Assembly: GCF_001510715.1 (NCBI RefSeq)
Contig: NZ_LMTJ01000010.1
Location: forward strand, 27,279-90,604
Direction of reading: 5' to 3'
Length of the DNA: 63,326 nt
DNA from: Bacillus sp. FJAT-29814
GTDB lineage: Bacteria > Bacillota > Bacilli > Bacillales > Cytobacillaceae
Positions 1-8,865 of this stretch are shown here, piece after piece (the stretch's first letter is position 1; the number at the start of each line of letters is the position of its first letter). A program made the translations under genes and the position numbers. Below the pieces are notes generated by a model that did not search any database, was not told the DNA's origin, and was given only the letters and a program-made list of their open reading frames with translations.

Positions 1-156
1 CCTCTAAAAGACAAAATCACCACTTAAAGTACAAAAGTGTCTAATAGAAGGCCTCTAAAAGACAAAATCACCACTTAAAGTATAAAAGTGTCTAATAGAA
101 GCTTCCTAAAAGACAAAATACCCAGTTCTGGCGAAAAAATGTCTAATAGAAAACCA
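1..156. repeat. 51-bp tandem repeat, three copies, cut by the window edge
   Basis: The motif CTAAAAGACAAAAT recurs at 4, 55 and 106, an exact 51-bp period. Copies one and two are almost identical; copy three keeps the ends (AGACAAAAT and TGTCTAATAGAA) but differs in the middle. Each copy has AGACA facing TGTCT, so each can fold as a loose hairpin; in the first two copies CACTT/AAGTG adds to it. The array may continue to the left. It is noncoding and lies upstream of the nitrite reductase promoter. Its function is unknown. Confidence 0.8.
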
Positions 157-204
157 CTAACCGAATTACCGCATTCAATAAAATAACTTCCTTTATGACA
201 ATAA

Positions 205-277
205 TGTGAAAGTGTTCACAAAGAATATAAAAAATGTGATGAACTTCACAAATTAATTTGCGTCGTAGAATTACAAT
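205..277 (+). promoter_or_regulatory. nirB promoter with two Fnr-type boxes
   Basis: Two perfect TGTGA-N6-TCACA palindromes occupy 205-220 and 235-250; their centres (212.5 and 242.5) are exactly 30 bp apart. A good -10 box TACAAT is at 272-277, predicting a start near 284, so the boxes centre at -41.5 and -71.5. The position 17 bp upstream of the -10 (CAAATT) does not resemble TTGACA, as expected for an activator-dependent class II promoter. The palindrome matches the known B. subtilis Fnr consensus. Oxygen-limited activation is inferred. Confidence 0.8.
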
Positions 278-342
278 TTAACTATAGAAATAAACATATT
301 AAACTTGAAAACTACAAACCAAACATATAGGAGCGATCCAAA

Positions 343-2766
343 ATGAAAAAACTAGTCATGATTGGGAACGGAATGGCCGGAATCAGAACAATTGAAGAAA
401 TTCTTAAACTTGCTCCGGAAAAATTCCAAATTACCATTTTTGGAGAAGAACCGCATCCAAACTATAACCGAATCAAGTTATCAAATATTCTCCAAGGCGA
501 CACCAGCTTTGAAGAAATTATTATCAACCCTCTTGAGTGGTACAAGGAAAATAATATTCAATTATTTACGGGTGAAGCTGTTGCCAAAATTGACCCGGAA
601 AACAAGCGGGTCATCAGCGAAAAAGACCGTGAAGTCGAGTATGACGAATTAATTATTGCATCAGGTTCCAAATCGTTTATTTTGCCAATACCGGGGGCTG
701 ACAAACAAGGCGTGACCGGATTTCGTGATATCAAAGATTGTGAAATGATGATCAAGTCAGCGGAGCGATACAAAAAAGCTGTTGTCATCGGCGGCGGCTT
801 GCTTGGTCTAGAAGCAGCAAGAGGCCTGCTCAATCTAGGCATGAAAGTCGATGTTGTTCACCTTATGCCAAGCCTGATGGAACGTCAATTGGATCAGATT
901 GCCGCATCGATGCTTAAGGATGAACTTGAAGCACAAGGCATGAACTTTTTGATGGAAAAAGAAACCGTCGAAATCCTTGGCGATGAGCGTGTTACTGGTC
1001 TTCGCTTTAAGGACGGTTCCGAAGTTGAGGCTGATCTGGTTGTCATGGCAATCGGCATCAAATCTAACACGGAACTGGCGAAAAACAGCGGAATCGAAAT
1101 CAACCGCGGCATTGTCGTCAACGATTGGATGGAAACGAGCAGACCAAACATTTACGCTGTTGGGGAGTGTGCAGAACATAGAGAAATTGTTTACGGGCTA
1201 GTGGCTCCGCTATATGAACAAGGTAAAGTGCTAGCAAACCGCATTTCCGGTATCGATTCAGAACCATACCAAGGCTCTGTCACTGGAACCCAGCTAAAAG
1301 TAGCCGGAGTTGACTTGTTTTCAGCAGGCGAAATTTATGAAGATGGCACCACACAATCCATCATGGCCTACAACGACTATGACCGTGTTTATAAACGTGT
1401 ATTAATTAGAAATAACTGCATTGTCGGAATTGTCATGTATGGCGATACAAAGGACAGCACCAAGTTGTTCCGCATGCTGACGAAACAAGAGGATATCAGC
1501 GGCATGACCAACGTCTCGATTTTTCAATCGGAATGCACGGGAGAAGCAGGCAGCAACGATATCGCCTCAATGCCAAATGATGAACTTGTGTGCGGCTGTA
1601 ACGGCGTAACCAAAGGCGCGATTGTTGACGCCATTAAAGCACAAGGCCTGACAACGCTTGACCAGGTTAGCCATTGTACCAATGCGGGCCGGTCTTGCGG
1701 ACGCTGCAAACCGATGGTCGCCAACATCCTTGCCCATACACTTGGCGACCAATTTGACGAAAAAGCAGCTCAAAAAACAAGCATCTGCGGCTGTACAACC
1801 CTAAGCCGAGAAGAACTAATCGAAGAAATCAAAACAAAAGGCTTATCGAACGTCAAGGAAGTCATGAACGTTCTCGAATGGAATAATGAGGAAGGTTGTT
1901 CGAAGTGCCGCCCGGCCATCAACTACTACCTAGGCATGGTTCACATGGATGAATATAAGGATGATCGTGATTCCCGCCTTGTGAATGAAAAAATGCATGC
2001 TAACATCCAGAAAGACGGAACCTATTCCGTTGTGCCAAGAATGTACGGTGGGGTAACAACCCCGCAGGATTTAATCAAAATTGCCAAAGTGGCTGAGAAA
2101 TACAATGTTCCATTAGTAAAATTAACAGGCGGTCAGCGAATTGGCTTGTTTGGAATCAAAAAAGAAGACCTCCCAGCGGTCTGGGAAGAGCTGGATATGC
2201 CATCTGGGTATGCATACGGAAAAACGCTTCGCACTGTAAAAACCTGTGTCGGCGCCCAATTCTGCCGCTTTGGCACCCAAGATTCGATGGCCCTTGGAAT
2301 CCAGCTAGAAAAGAAATTCGAACGTCTCGATACCCCGCATAAAGTAAAAATGGGCGTTTCCGGCTGTCCAAGGAACTGCTCCGAATCAGGCATAAAGGAT
2401 ATCGGCTTTGTCGGCATTGATGGTGGTTGGGAAATCTATGTTGGCGGCAATGGCGGGGTCGACCTCCGCGCCGGTGATCTGCTATATACCGTCAAGACTG
2501 AGGACGAAGTTATGGAGATGACCGGTGCTTACCTCCAGTACTATCGCGAAACAGCCAATTATTTGGAGCGAACCTCCAAATGGCTGGACCGGGTAGGCCT
2601 TGCACATGTACAGGAAGTGCTTGGTAACGAGGAAACGCGTAAAGCATTGAACGAACGCCTAGAGCAAACGTTGAAAAAATACATTGAGCCATGGAATGAA
2701 GCGATTCAGAACGAGGAAATCCAAGAAAAATATTATAAAAAGCAAATCATTAAGGTCGGGGAGTGA
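343..2766 (+). CDS. nirB: nitrite reductase [NAD(P)H] large subunit, NirB/NasD type
   Basis: Cytoplasmic enzyme reducing nitrite to ammonium with NAD(P)H. The 807 residues match the usual length. Domains in order: FAD/NAD(P)H oxidoreductase with GNGMAGIRT near the N-terminus and GGGLLGLEAARG near 145-160; two BFD-like cysteine-rich domains (about 415-465 and 485-545); then the nitrite/sulfite reductase half domains. The siroheme/4Fe-4S cysteines are visible as C635-x5-C641 and C675-x3-C679. ATG follows AGGAGCGATC at good spacing. It heads nirB-nirD-cobA/hemD-met8-like, the order of B. subtilis nasDEF. Fnr boxes upstream suggest anaerobic ammonification rather than purely assimilatory use (inference). 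Confidence 0.95.
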   Translation: MKKLVMIGNGMAGIRTIEEILKLAPEKFQITIFGEEPHPNYNRIKLSNILQGDTSFEEIIINPLEWYKENNIQLFTGEAVAKIDPENKRVISEKDREVEYDELIIASGSKSFILPIPGADKQGVTGFRDIKDCEMMIKSAERYKKAVVIGGGLLGLEAARGLLNLGMKVDVVHLMPSLMERQLDQIAASMLKDELEAQGMNFLMEKETVEILGDERVTGLRFKDGSEVEADLVVMAIGIKSNTELAKNSGIEINRGIVVNDWMETSRPNIYAVGECAEHREIVYGLVAPLYEQGKVLANRISGIDSEPYQGSVTGTQLKVAGVDLFSAGEIYEDGTTQSIMAYNDYDRVYKRVLIRNNCIVGIVMYGDTKDSTKLFRMLTKQEDISGMTNVSIFQSECTGEAGSNDIASMPNDELVCGCNGVTKGAIVDAIKAQGLTTLDQVSHCTNAGRSCGRCKPMVANILAHTLGDQFDEKAAQKTSICGCTTLSREELIEEIKTKGLSNVKEVMNVLEWNNEEGCSKCRPAINYYLGMVHMDEYKDDRDSRLVNEKMHANIQKDGTYSVVPRMYGGVTTPQDLIKIAKVAEKYNVPLVKLTGGQRIGLFGIKKEDLPAVWEELDMPSGYAYGKTLRTVKTCVGAQFCRFGTQDSMALGIQLEKKFERLDTPHKVKMGVSGCPRNCSESGIKDIGFVGIDGGWEIYVGGNGGVDLRAGDLLYTVKTEDEVMEMTGAYLQYYRETANYLERTSKWLDRVGLAHVQEVLGNEETRKALNERLEQTLKKYIEPWNEAIQNEEIQEKYYKKQIIKVGE

Positions 2767-2772
2767 GCCTAG

Positions 2773-3093
2773 ATGCTGCAAACAATAACCAGAATTCCAG
2801 TTGCCAATTACTCAAACCTAAAGGAACGGACAGGCTATTCCATCCAAATTGATGACAAGCAAATCGCCTTGTTCAAAACATCCAAGGGCACTGTTTATGC
2901 CTTAGAAAACCGCAGTCCGCATCCAAAGGGCGGTGTCCTTTCGGAAGGACTGGTCAGCGGGGATTATGTTTTTTGCCCAGTTTATGATTGGAAAATCTCA
3001 CTTGTGGACGGCGAAGTACAGGCCCCCGACTCAGGGCAGGTCAAAATATACAAAATTGAAATAGAAAAGGATATTGTTTTTGTAGTATTATAG
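2773..3093 (+). CDS. nirD: nitrite reductase small subunit, NirD/NasE type
   Basis: Partner of NirB, 106 residues, Rieske-like fold. It starts 6 bp after nirB, so the two are translated together. The Rieske ligand pairs are degenerate (SPHPKGG and FCPVYDW instead of CxH and CxxH), which is normal for NirD: it keeps the fold without a cluster. ATG follows GGGGAGTGAGCCTAG. The product acts in the cytoplasm in complex with the large subunit. Confidence 0.92.
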   Translation: MLQTITRIPVANYSNLKERTGYSIQIDDKQIALFKTSKGTVYALENRSPHPKGGVLSEGLVSGDYVFCPVYDWKISLVDGEVQAPDSGQVKIYKIEIEKDIVFVVL

Positions 3094-3120
3094 GTTGAAA
3101 ACAGGGAAGGATGCTGCACG

Positions 3121-4581
3121 ATGGGAACAGGAAAAGTTTTTTTAGTAGGAGCGGGACCAGGGGATGTCGGTTTGATGACGATAAAAGGGCTTGAAGCAAT
3201 CAAGCGGGCCGAGGTGATTTTATATGACCGGCTAGCCAACCCCAAGCTGCTGGAGTTTGCCCCAAGTGATTGCGAACTGATTTACTGCGGCAAATTGCCT
3301 GATCGCCATATTTTGCGACAGGAGCATATTAATGACCTGTTGGTGGAAAAAGCCCTGGAAGGGAAAATCGTCGTCCGTCTCAAAGGCGGAGACCCGGGTG
3401 TGTTCGGCCGTGTCGGTGAAGAAGCGGCTGCCATCGCCCAGCGTCAAATCCCATTTGAAATTGTCCCTGGTGTAACCTCCGGTATTGCGGCTCCGCTTTA
3501 TGCCGGAATCCCTGTTACCCATCGTGAGCATGCGGAATCATTTGCGGTTGTTACCGCTCATGATAAATCACTGGACGGCAAACCGAAGCTTGACTGGGAA
3601 GGTCTTGCACGCGGCGTTGATACGATTGCATTTTACATGGGAGTCGGTAATTTGCCGTTTATTTGCGAAAACTTAATAAAGTTTGGAAAGCCGGCATCGA
3701 CTCCTGTCATTCTCATCCAATGGGGCACATTCGGCCGGCAAAAAACATTACAGGGTACTCTTGAGGATATTTCAGTTAAAGTGACCGAGGCCAAGTTCAG
3801 CAATCCGGCGATTATTTTAGTTGGTGATGTGGTGTCACTAAGGGGAAAAATTAGCTGGTTTGAGAAAAAGCCGTTATATGGCCGTCAAATCCTGCTTGCT
3901 CGAACCGGTGAGTGTGCCAGCGAGTTAGCGAAGGAGTTGGGTGACCAGGGTGCTGATGTCATAGAATTTCCAAAATGGAAGCGGGTCCCTGTGCCTGTTA
4001 ACCAAGAGGTGCTGGCGAAAATTTCCGACTATCAAAAAATCTTGTTCTCTTCTCCTGAAAATGTGAATGAATTTTTTAAAGCCTTGCAAGAAAACGCTGT
4101 TGATATTCGAAAAATTAATGCCGATTTATTCGGTGTATCAATCAAAACGATTCGTGCATTGGAAGTACGCGGGTTTGTTCCAAAGCTGATTGATGAGATG
4201 TCCTGGACAGGGGAATTCCTGGTTGTCGGAGACAACACCAGCTTGAAAAATAACTATGATAAGGCTGACATTTGGGTGACAAGTGAAAAAGTGCTTGATG
4301 GGCAATACCTGCCGATTTTTAAAAGGATACTGGGTGAAGCTGTCGTGAATACAGTGATTTTCCCGTGCCGTGCTTCTGTTAATCTATTTGTTGAGGCATT
4401 GACAGAATGCGGGCTCACTGCAGATACGTTTTTACAAGGCAAGCAGGTCGTCAGTATGGGCAAACAGACCTTAAGCGCCGTTTTGGACTTGGGACTGCCT
4501 TCAACGGGTATGCCCAAAAAAGCGACAAAGGAAGCACTGGTAGACTATTTGTCTAGGCAGAACGTGATCGAGAATGAGTAA
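3121..4581 (+). CDS. nasF: uroporphyrinogen-III C-methyltransferase fused to uroporphyrinogen-III synthase (NasF-like)
   Basis: 486 residues, close to B. subtilis NasF. Residues about 1-245 are a SAM-dependent uroporphyrinogen-III methylase: GAGPGDVGLMTIKG near the start, GGDPGVFGRVGEE near 100, VPGVTSGIAAP near 120. Residues about 250-480 resemble HemD, which closes uroporphyrinogen III. Together they feed precorrin-2 into siroheme, the cofactor of NirB. It is preceded by GGGAAGGATGC and lies in the nir operon. The HemD half is divergent, so that activity is less certain than the methylase. Confidence 0.9.
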   Translation: MGTGKVFLVGAGPGDVGLMTIKGLEAIKRAEVILYDRLANPKLLEFAPSDCELIYCGKLPDRHILRQEHINDLLVEKALEGKIVVRLKGGDPGVFGRVGEEAAAIAQRQIPFEIVPGVTSGIAAPLYAGIPVTHREHAESFAVVTAHDKSLDGKPKLDWEGLARGVDTIAFYMGVGNLPFICENLIKFGKPASTPVILIQWGTFGRQKTLQGTLEDISVKVTEAKFSNPAIILVGDVVSLRGKISWFEKKPLYGRQILLARTGECASELAKELGDQGADVIEFPKWKRVPVPVNQEVLAKISDYQKILFSSPENVNEFFKALQENAVDIRKINADLFGVSIKTIRALEVRGFVPKLIDEMSWTGEFLVVGDNTSLKNNYDKADIWVTSEKVLDGQYLPIFKRILGEAVVNTVIFPCRASVNLFVEALTECGLTADTFLQGKQVVSMGKQTLSAVLDLGLPSTGMPKKATKEALVDYLSRQNVIENE

Positions 4582-5200
4582 ATTATATCCAATCATGTTG
4601 CGGCTTGATGGGAAAAAGGCGGTTGTAGTGGGCGGAGGACGGGTAGCGGAGCGAAAAGTGACCGGCTTGCTCGGAACCGGCGCTCAAATTAGCGTGATTA
4701 GCCCGGAAGTCACCGATGTACTTAGGACACTGGCCATCCAAGGAAAAATAAATTGGCACTCTCGTCAGTTTGACAAAACGGACCTTAAAGGGGCATTTAT
4801 GATTTTTGCTACCACAAATGATTCTCAGATAAACCAACTTGTAAAACAAGCAGCCGCCCCGCATCAGCTTATTGCCATAGCGGATGATCCTGAAGGATCC
4901 GATTTACACGTCCCAGCCCATGTGCAGCGAGGCCGGTTAAGTATCACTGTTTCAACAGGCGGCGCTAGTCCGATTCTGGCGAAAAAAATACGATGTCAGC
5001 TTGAGGAGCAGTTTGGCTCCAGCTACGAGGAATATCTGGAGTTTCTTTTTTCAAAGCGACAGTGGATATTGCAGGAAATTAAGGATATATCCTTGAAAAA
5101 TAAGCTATTAATGGAGCTTGCGAGCCCTCAATTTTTAACGAGCAGGAACAGAGAAGAAGATTTTAAAAAAATATATGAAGAAGCAGCGGATACCAACTAG
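4574..5200 (+). CDS. precorrin-2 dehydrogenase / siroheme synthase N-terminal (Met8/YlnF-like)
   Basis: 208 residues; oxidises precorrin-2 to sirohydrochlorin with NAD. A Rossmann motif VVGGGRVAERKV lies at about 17-28, followed by the conserved GASPILAKKIR region near 137-147 that marks the family. It overlaps the upstream gene by 8 bp, implying translational coupling. No sirohydrochlorin ferrochelatase gene is seen here; either this enzyme or an unlinked SirB inserts iron. The stop codon lies inside the left arm of the operon terminator. Confidence 0.88.
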   Translation: MSKLYPIMLRLDGKKAVVVGGGRVAERKVTGLLGTGAQISVISPEVTDVLRTLAIQGKINWHSRQFDKTDLKGAFMIFATTNDSQINQLVKQAAAPHQLIAIADDPEGSDLHVPAHVQRGRLSITVSTGGASPILAKKIRCQLEEQFGSSYEEYLEFLFSKRQWILQEIKDISLKNKLLMELASPQFLTSRNREEDFKKIYEEAADTN

Positions 5201-5217
5201 AATGGTATCCGTTTTTT
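5187..5217 (+). terminator. terminator of the nir operon
   Basis: Perfect 9-bp stem CGGATACCA / TGGTATCCG with a 7-nt loop and then a T-run. The left arm includes the end of the preceding coding sequence. Confidence 0.9.
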
Positions 5218-5310
5218 ATTTTGGCGCAAAATGTCCAGTTTGGAAAAACCTGACTTCATTACCTTTGTGGGAAAATTTTACCTATTTTTAAAAAATTTTC
5301 AGAAAAGTAG

Positions 5311-5339
5311 TTCCATTTTTCAAAAGTGTGTTATATAAT
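5311..5339 (+). promoter_or_regulatory. sigma-A-like promoter of aceB
   Basis: TATAAT at 5334-5339 with TTCCAT 17 bp upstream (5311-5316). The predicted start near 5346 lies downstream of an in-frame ATG at 5328, so that ATG cannot be the true aceB start from this promoter. Confidence 0.65.
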
Positions 5340-5387
5340 ACAAAACGAGGCAAGTTGCTGTATTATAACAAAGAGGTGATCGAGTTC

Positions 5388-6980
5388 ATGTCGACGCAGA
5401 CGAGGGGTATTGAAGTGGTTGGGGCTGTCAAAGCCCAGTATGATGAGATTTTAACCCCTGAGGCTTTGAAATTTATTGAAGAGCTGGAGCAAAATTTCGG
5501 ATCGCGAAGGGTGGAACTGTTACAGTCCAGGAAAACTCGGCAAAAAGACATCGATAACGGAAAATTGCCGGATTTTCTTCCAGAAACAAAACACATCCGC
5601 AATGGTGATTGGACGATCGCGCCGCTGCCGCAGGATCTTCTAGACCGCCGGGTGGAAATTACCGGACCAACAGATCGGAAGATGGTCATTAATGCCCTCA
5701 ATTCAGGGGCTAAATTGTTCATGGCCGATTTTGAAGATGCCACTTCACCGACATGGGAAAATATCGTCGAGGGACAAATCAACCTGAGAGATGCAGTAAA
5801 ACGGACGATTTCCTTTGAAAATCACAATGGGAAAAGATATGAGCTAAACGAGAAAACGGCAGTACTAATGGTGAGACCGCGTGGGCTCCATTTGGAGGAA
5901 AAACACATCTTATTGGGCGGAAAGCCAGTTTCCGGAAGCTTCGTTGATTTCGGACTCTACTTTTTCCATAATGCAAAAGAATTGCTGGCCCGTGGGTCAG
6001 GCCCCTATTTTTATCTGCCAAAACTCGAAAGTCATTTGGAAGCCCGCCTGTGGAATGATGTGTTTGTGTTTGCACAAGAGAAGCTCGGAGTCGAGCAGGG
6101 GACCATCAAAGCGACGGTGTTGATTGAAACCGTTATGGCAGCGTTTGAAATGAATGAAATTCTCTATGAACTGAGGGAACATTCCGCTGGCTTGAACTGC
6201 GGACGCTGGGATTATATTTTCAGCTTTTTGAAAAAGCTGCGCAATCAGCATGATGTGATTCTGCCTGATCGCTCGCAGGTAACGATGACGGTACCGTTTA
6301 TGCGCTCCTATTCGCTGCTGACGATTCAGACCTGCCACCGCCGCAAGGTACCGGCAATGGGCGGGATGGCCGCGCAGATTCCGATTAAACATAACCCGCA
6401 AGCCAATGAAGAGGCGTTTGCCAAGGTTCGTGCCGACAAGGAGCGCGAGGCTCGTGACGGGCATGATGGGACATGGGTTGCCCACCCGGGACTGGTTCCG
6501 GTGGCGATGGAAGTGTTCGACCGCGAAATGCCGACACCAAACCAAATCCACACAGTCAAACAGCAGAAAATTACCATTACTGCAAACGACTTGCTTGAGG
6601 TACCAGGCGGCACGATTACAGAAGAAGGTGTCCGCACCAACATAAATGTTGGGATTCAATATGTTGCCTCGTGGTTATCCGGACGTGGCGCCGCACCGAT
6701 TCATAACCTGATGGAGGATGCCGCAACGGCAGAAATTTCACGGGCCCAGCTCTGGCAATGGATTCGTCATGAAAAAGGGACCCTGAAAGACGGCCGAAAG
6801 GTGACGGAGGAATTATACCAACAATTAAAGGTAGAAGAATTAAGCAAGATTAAGCAGGAAGTTGGGGAACAAGCCTATGCAAATGGCCGGTTTGACAAAG
6901 CGGTTAAACTGTTTGATGACCTGATTTTAAATGATGAGTTTAAAGACTTCTTGACTCTGCCTGGTTATGAACTTTTGTAG
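5388..6980 (+). CDS. aceB: malate synthase
   Basis: Condenses glyoxylate with acetyl-CoA to malate, the second step of the glyoxylate bypass. 530 residues from the ATG at 5388, the usual length of malate synthase A. Conserved stretches include MADFEDATSPTW, VRPRGLHLEEKH and GRWDYIFSF. The start at 5388 has AAAGAGGTGATC at proper spacing, while the earlier ATG at 5328 precedes the likely transcription start. Followed 52 bp later by aceA, so growth on acetate or fatty acids is expected. B. subtilis 168 lacks this pair. Confidence 0.95.
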   Translation: MSTQTRGIEVVGAVKAQYDEILTPEALKFIEELEQNFGSRRVELLQSRKTRQKDIDNGKLPDFLPETKHIRNGDWTIAPLPQDLLDRRVEITGPTDRKMVINALNSGAKLFMADFEDATSPTWENIVEGQINLRDAVKRTISFENHNGKRYELNEKTAVLMVRPRGLHLEEKHILLGGKPVSGSFVDFGLYFFHNAKELLARGSGPYFYLPKLESHLEARLWNDVFVFAQEKLGVEQGTIKATVLIETVMAAFEMNEILYELREHSAGLNCGRWDYIFSFLKKLRNQHDVILPDRSQVTMTVPFMRSYSLLTIQTCHRRKVPAMGGMAAQIPIKHNPQANEEAFAKVRADKEREARDGHDGTWVAHPGLVPVAMEVFDREMPTPNQIHTVKQQKITITANDLLEVPGGTITEEGVRTNINVGIQYVASWLSGRGAAPIHNLMEDAATAEISRAQLWQWIRHEKGTLKDGRKVTEELYQQLKVEELSKIKQEVGEQAYANGRFDKAVKLFDDLILNDEFKDFLTLPGYELL

Positions 6981-7032
6981 TAAGTAATTATTTAAATAAA
7001 AATTTTAATAGAATAATAGGGAGGATTTTAAA

Positions 7033-8316
7033 ATGACTGATGCAAGAGTAGCACAATTACAAGAAAGCTGGGAAATGGATGCGCGCTGGAAGGGGATTAC
7101 TCGACCTTATACGGCCGAAGATGTGATTAAACTTCGCGGTTCTATCGATATTGAACATACACTAGCAAAGAAAGGCTCCGAAAAGCTTTGGCAGCTATTG
7201 AACGAAGAAGATTATATCAACGCTCTTGGTGCCTTGACTGGTAACCAGGCGGTCCAGCAGGTGAAAGCTGGACTAAAAGCCATTTACTTAAGCGGCTGGC
7301 AGGTAGCAGCAGACGCCAACCTTTCGGGCCATATGTACCCGGACCAAAGCTTGTATCCTGCTAACAGCGTTCCGGCTGTTGTTAAAAGAATTAACCAGGC
7401 ATTGCAGCGTGCTGACCAGATCACTCATTCTGAAGGCGACAACTCGATTGACTGGTTTGCGCCAATCGTTGCTGACGCCGAAGCAGGATTTGGCGGCCAG
7501 TTAAACTGCTTTGAATTAATGAAGGGCATGATTGAAGCTGGCGCTTCAGGGGTTCACTTTGAGGACCAACTATCTTCCGAGAAAAAATGCGGCCACTTGG
7601 GCGGTAAAGTATTGCTCCCAACGCAAACCGCGGTCCGCAACCTGATTGCCGCACGCTTAGCAGCGGATGTCATGGGCGTTCCTACTGTGCTAGTTGCCCG
7701 TACTGATGCTAATGCTGCCGATTTAATCACCAGCGATATCGATGAGAACGATGCACCATTTATTACCGGTGAACGCACAACAGAAGGATTCTTCCGCACA
7801 AAAGCCGGGATTGACCAGGCAATTGCTCGCGGTTTGGCCTATGCTCCATATGCCGATCTAATCTGGTGCGAAACTTCCGAGCCAAACATTGAGGAAGCAC
7901 GCCGTTTTGCGGAAGCGATTCATGAGAGGTTCCCTGGCAAGCTGCTTGCCTATAACTGCTCGCCATCGTTCAACTGGAAGAAGAAGCTTGATGATGAAAC
8001 CATCGCGAAGTTCCAGCAAGAGCTTGGCAAAATGGGCTACAAGTTCCAATTCGTCACACTTGCCGGCTTCCATGCATTAAACCACAGCATGTTCGAGCTT
8101 GCCCGCGGCTACAAGGAGCGCGGTATGGCTGCATACTCCGAGCTTCAGCAAGCTGAGTTTGACAGCGAGCAATATGGCTACACGGCCACTCGTCACCAGC
8201 GTGAAGTTGGCACAGGTTACTTCGACCAAGTATCCATGGTCATCACTGGCGGAACCTCTTCGACTACAGCATTGAAAGGCTCGACAGAGGAAGAGCAATT
8301 CACTGGTACAAAATAA
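7033..8316 (+). CDS. aceA: isocitrate lyase
   Basis: Cleaves isocitrate to glyoxylate and succinate. 427 residues, normal for the bacterial enzyme. The active-site loop KKCGHLGGKV is present, with the metal-binding VADAEAGFGG upstream and NCSPSFNWKK downstream. ATG follows GGGAGGATTTTAAA. It sits just downstream of aceB with no terminator between them and is closed by a strong terminator. Confidence 0.96.
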   Translation: MTDARVAQLQESWEMDARWKGITRPYTAEDVIKLRGSIDIEHTLAKKGSEKLWQLLNEEDYINALGALTGNQAVQQVKAGLKAIYLSGWQVAADANLSGHMYPDQSLYPANSVPAVVKRINQALQRADQITHSEGDNSIDWFAPIVADAEAGFGGQLNCFELMKGMIEAGASGVHFEDQLSSEKKCGHLGGKVLLPTQTAVRNLIAARLAADVMGVPTVLVARTDANAADLITSDIDENDAPFITGERTTEGFFRTKAGIDQAIARGLAYAPYADLIWCETSEPNIEEARRFAEAIHERFPGKLLAYNCSPSFNWKKKLDDETIAKFQQELGKMGYKFQFVTLAGFHALNHSMFELARGYKERGMAAYSELQQAEFDSEQYGYTATRHQREVGTGYFDQVSMVITGGTSSTTALKGSTEEEQFTGTK

Positions 8317-8335
8317 TAAATGTTTGGCTCGAAAT

Positions 8336-8368
8336 CCTTCTCTCCCCCCGGAGAGGGGGATTTTTTTT
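8336..8368 (+). terminator. terminator of aceBA
   Basis: 10-bp stem CCTTCTCTCC / GGAGAGGGGG (two G-T pairs), 4-nt loop CCCC, then eight T. Confidence 0.9.
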
Positions 8369-8370
8369 GT

Positions 8371-8800
8371 TCTACGTGCCCGTAACCAGTTTGAAGAAGG
8401 TTTCAAGGTAACGTAGAGCCCATCTACGTGCCCAAAAATTTGTTGAGGAAGGAAAAAAGGTAACGTAGAGCCCGTCTACGTGCCCGAAAATTTGTTGAGG
8501 AAGGAAAAAAGGTAACGTAGAGCCCGTCTACGTGCCCGAAAATTTGTTGAGGAAGGAAAAAAGGTAACGTAGAGCTCGTCTACGTGCCCGAAAATTTGTC
8601 GAGGAAGGAAAAAAGGTAACGTAGAGCTCGTCTACGTGCCCAAAAATTTGTTGAGGAAGGAAAAAGGTAACGTAGAGCTCGTCTACGTGCCCCAAAATTT
8701 GTCGAGGAAGGAAAAAAGGTAACGTAGAGCCCGCCCATATACATGCCCAGAAAGGATTAAAGGAGGTATCAAGGTCACGTATCCCCCTCTTGTTCCTTTG
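8371..8800. repeat. 52-bp tandem array with palindromic core
   Basis: Seven full copies start at 8371, 8423, 8475, 8527, 8579, 8631 and 8682 (one copy is 51 bp), followed by a decayed eighth ending near 8800. At the junctions lies a 7-bp stem ACGTAGA / TCTACGT around a 5-nt loop (gcccg or gctcg). Spacers read like gcccgaaaatttgttgagg with few changes. No open frame follows the period. The array begins 3 bp after the aceA terminator. A related array begins at 63230. Confidence 0.92.
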
Positions 8801-8865
8801 TATGTAACCTTCTTTGTGCTAAAGTCATACATAATAATGAGCCTTTTTGGATGGAGTTGATTTTT
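8801..8865. other. short leader before the YueI-like gene
   Basis: About 65 bp between the repeat array and the TTG start. I see no clear promoter hexamers or hairpin apart from the GGAG ribosome binding site near 8853. Confidence 0.4.

Noticed and set aside
5997..6659. 220-codon open frame antisense to aceB
   Set aside because: It mirrors the codon structure of malate synthase, has no ribosome site and resembles no protein.
8371..8800. CRISPR array
   Set aside because: Both the palindrome and the spacers repeat almost unchanged, there is no repeat/unique-spacer alternation and no cas gene in the window.
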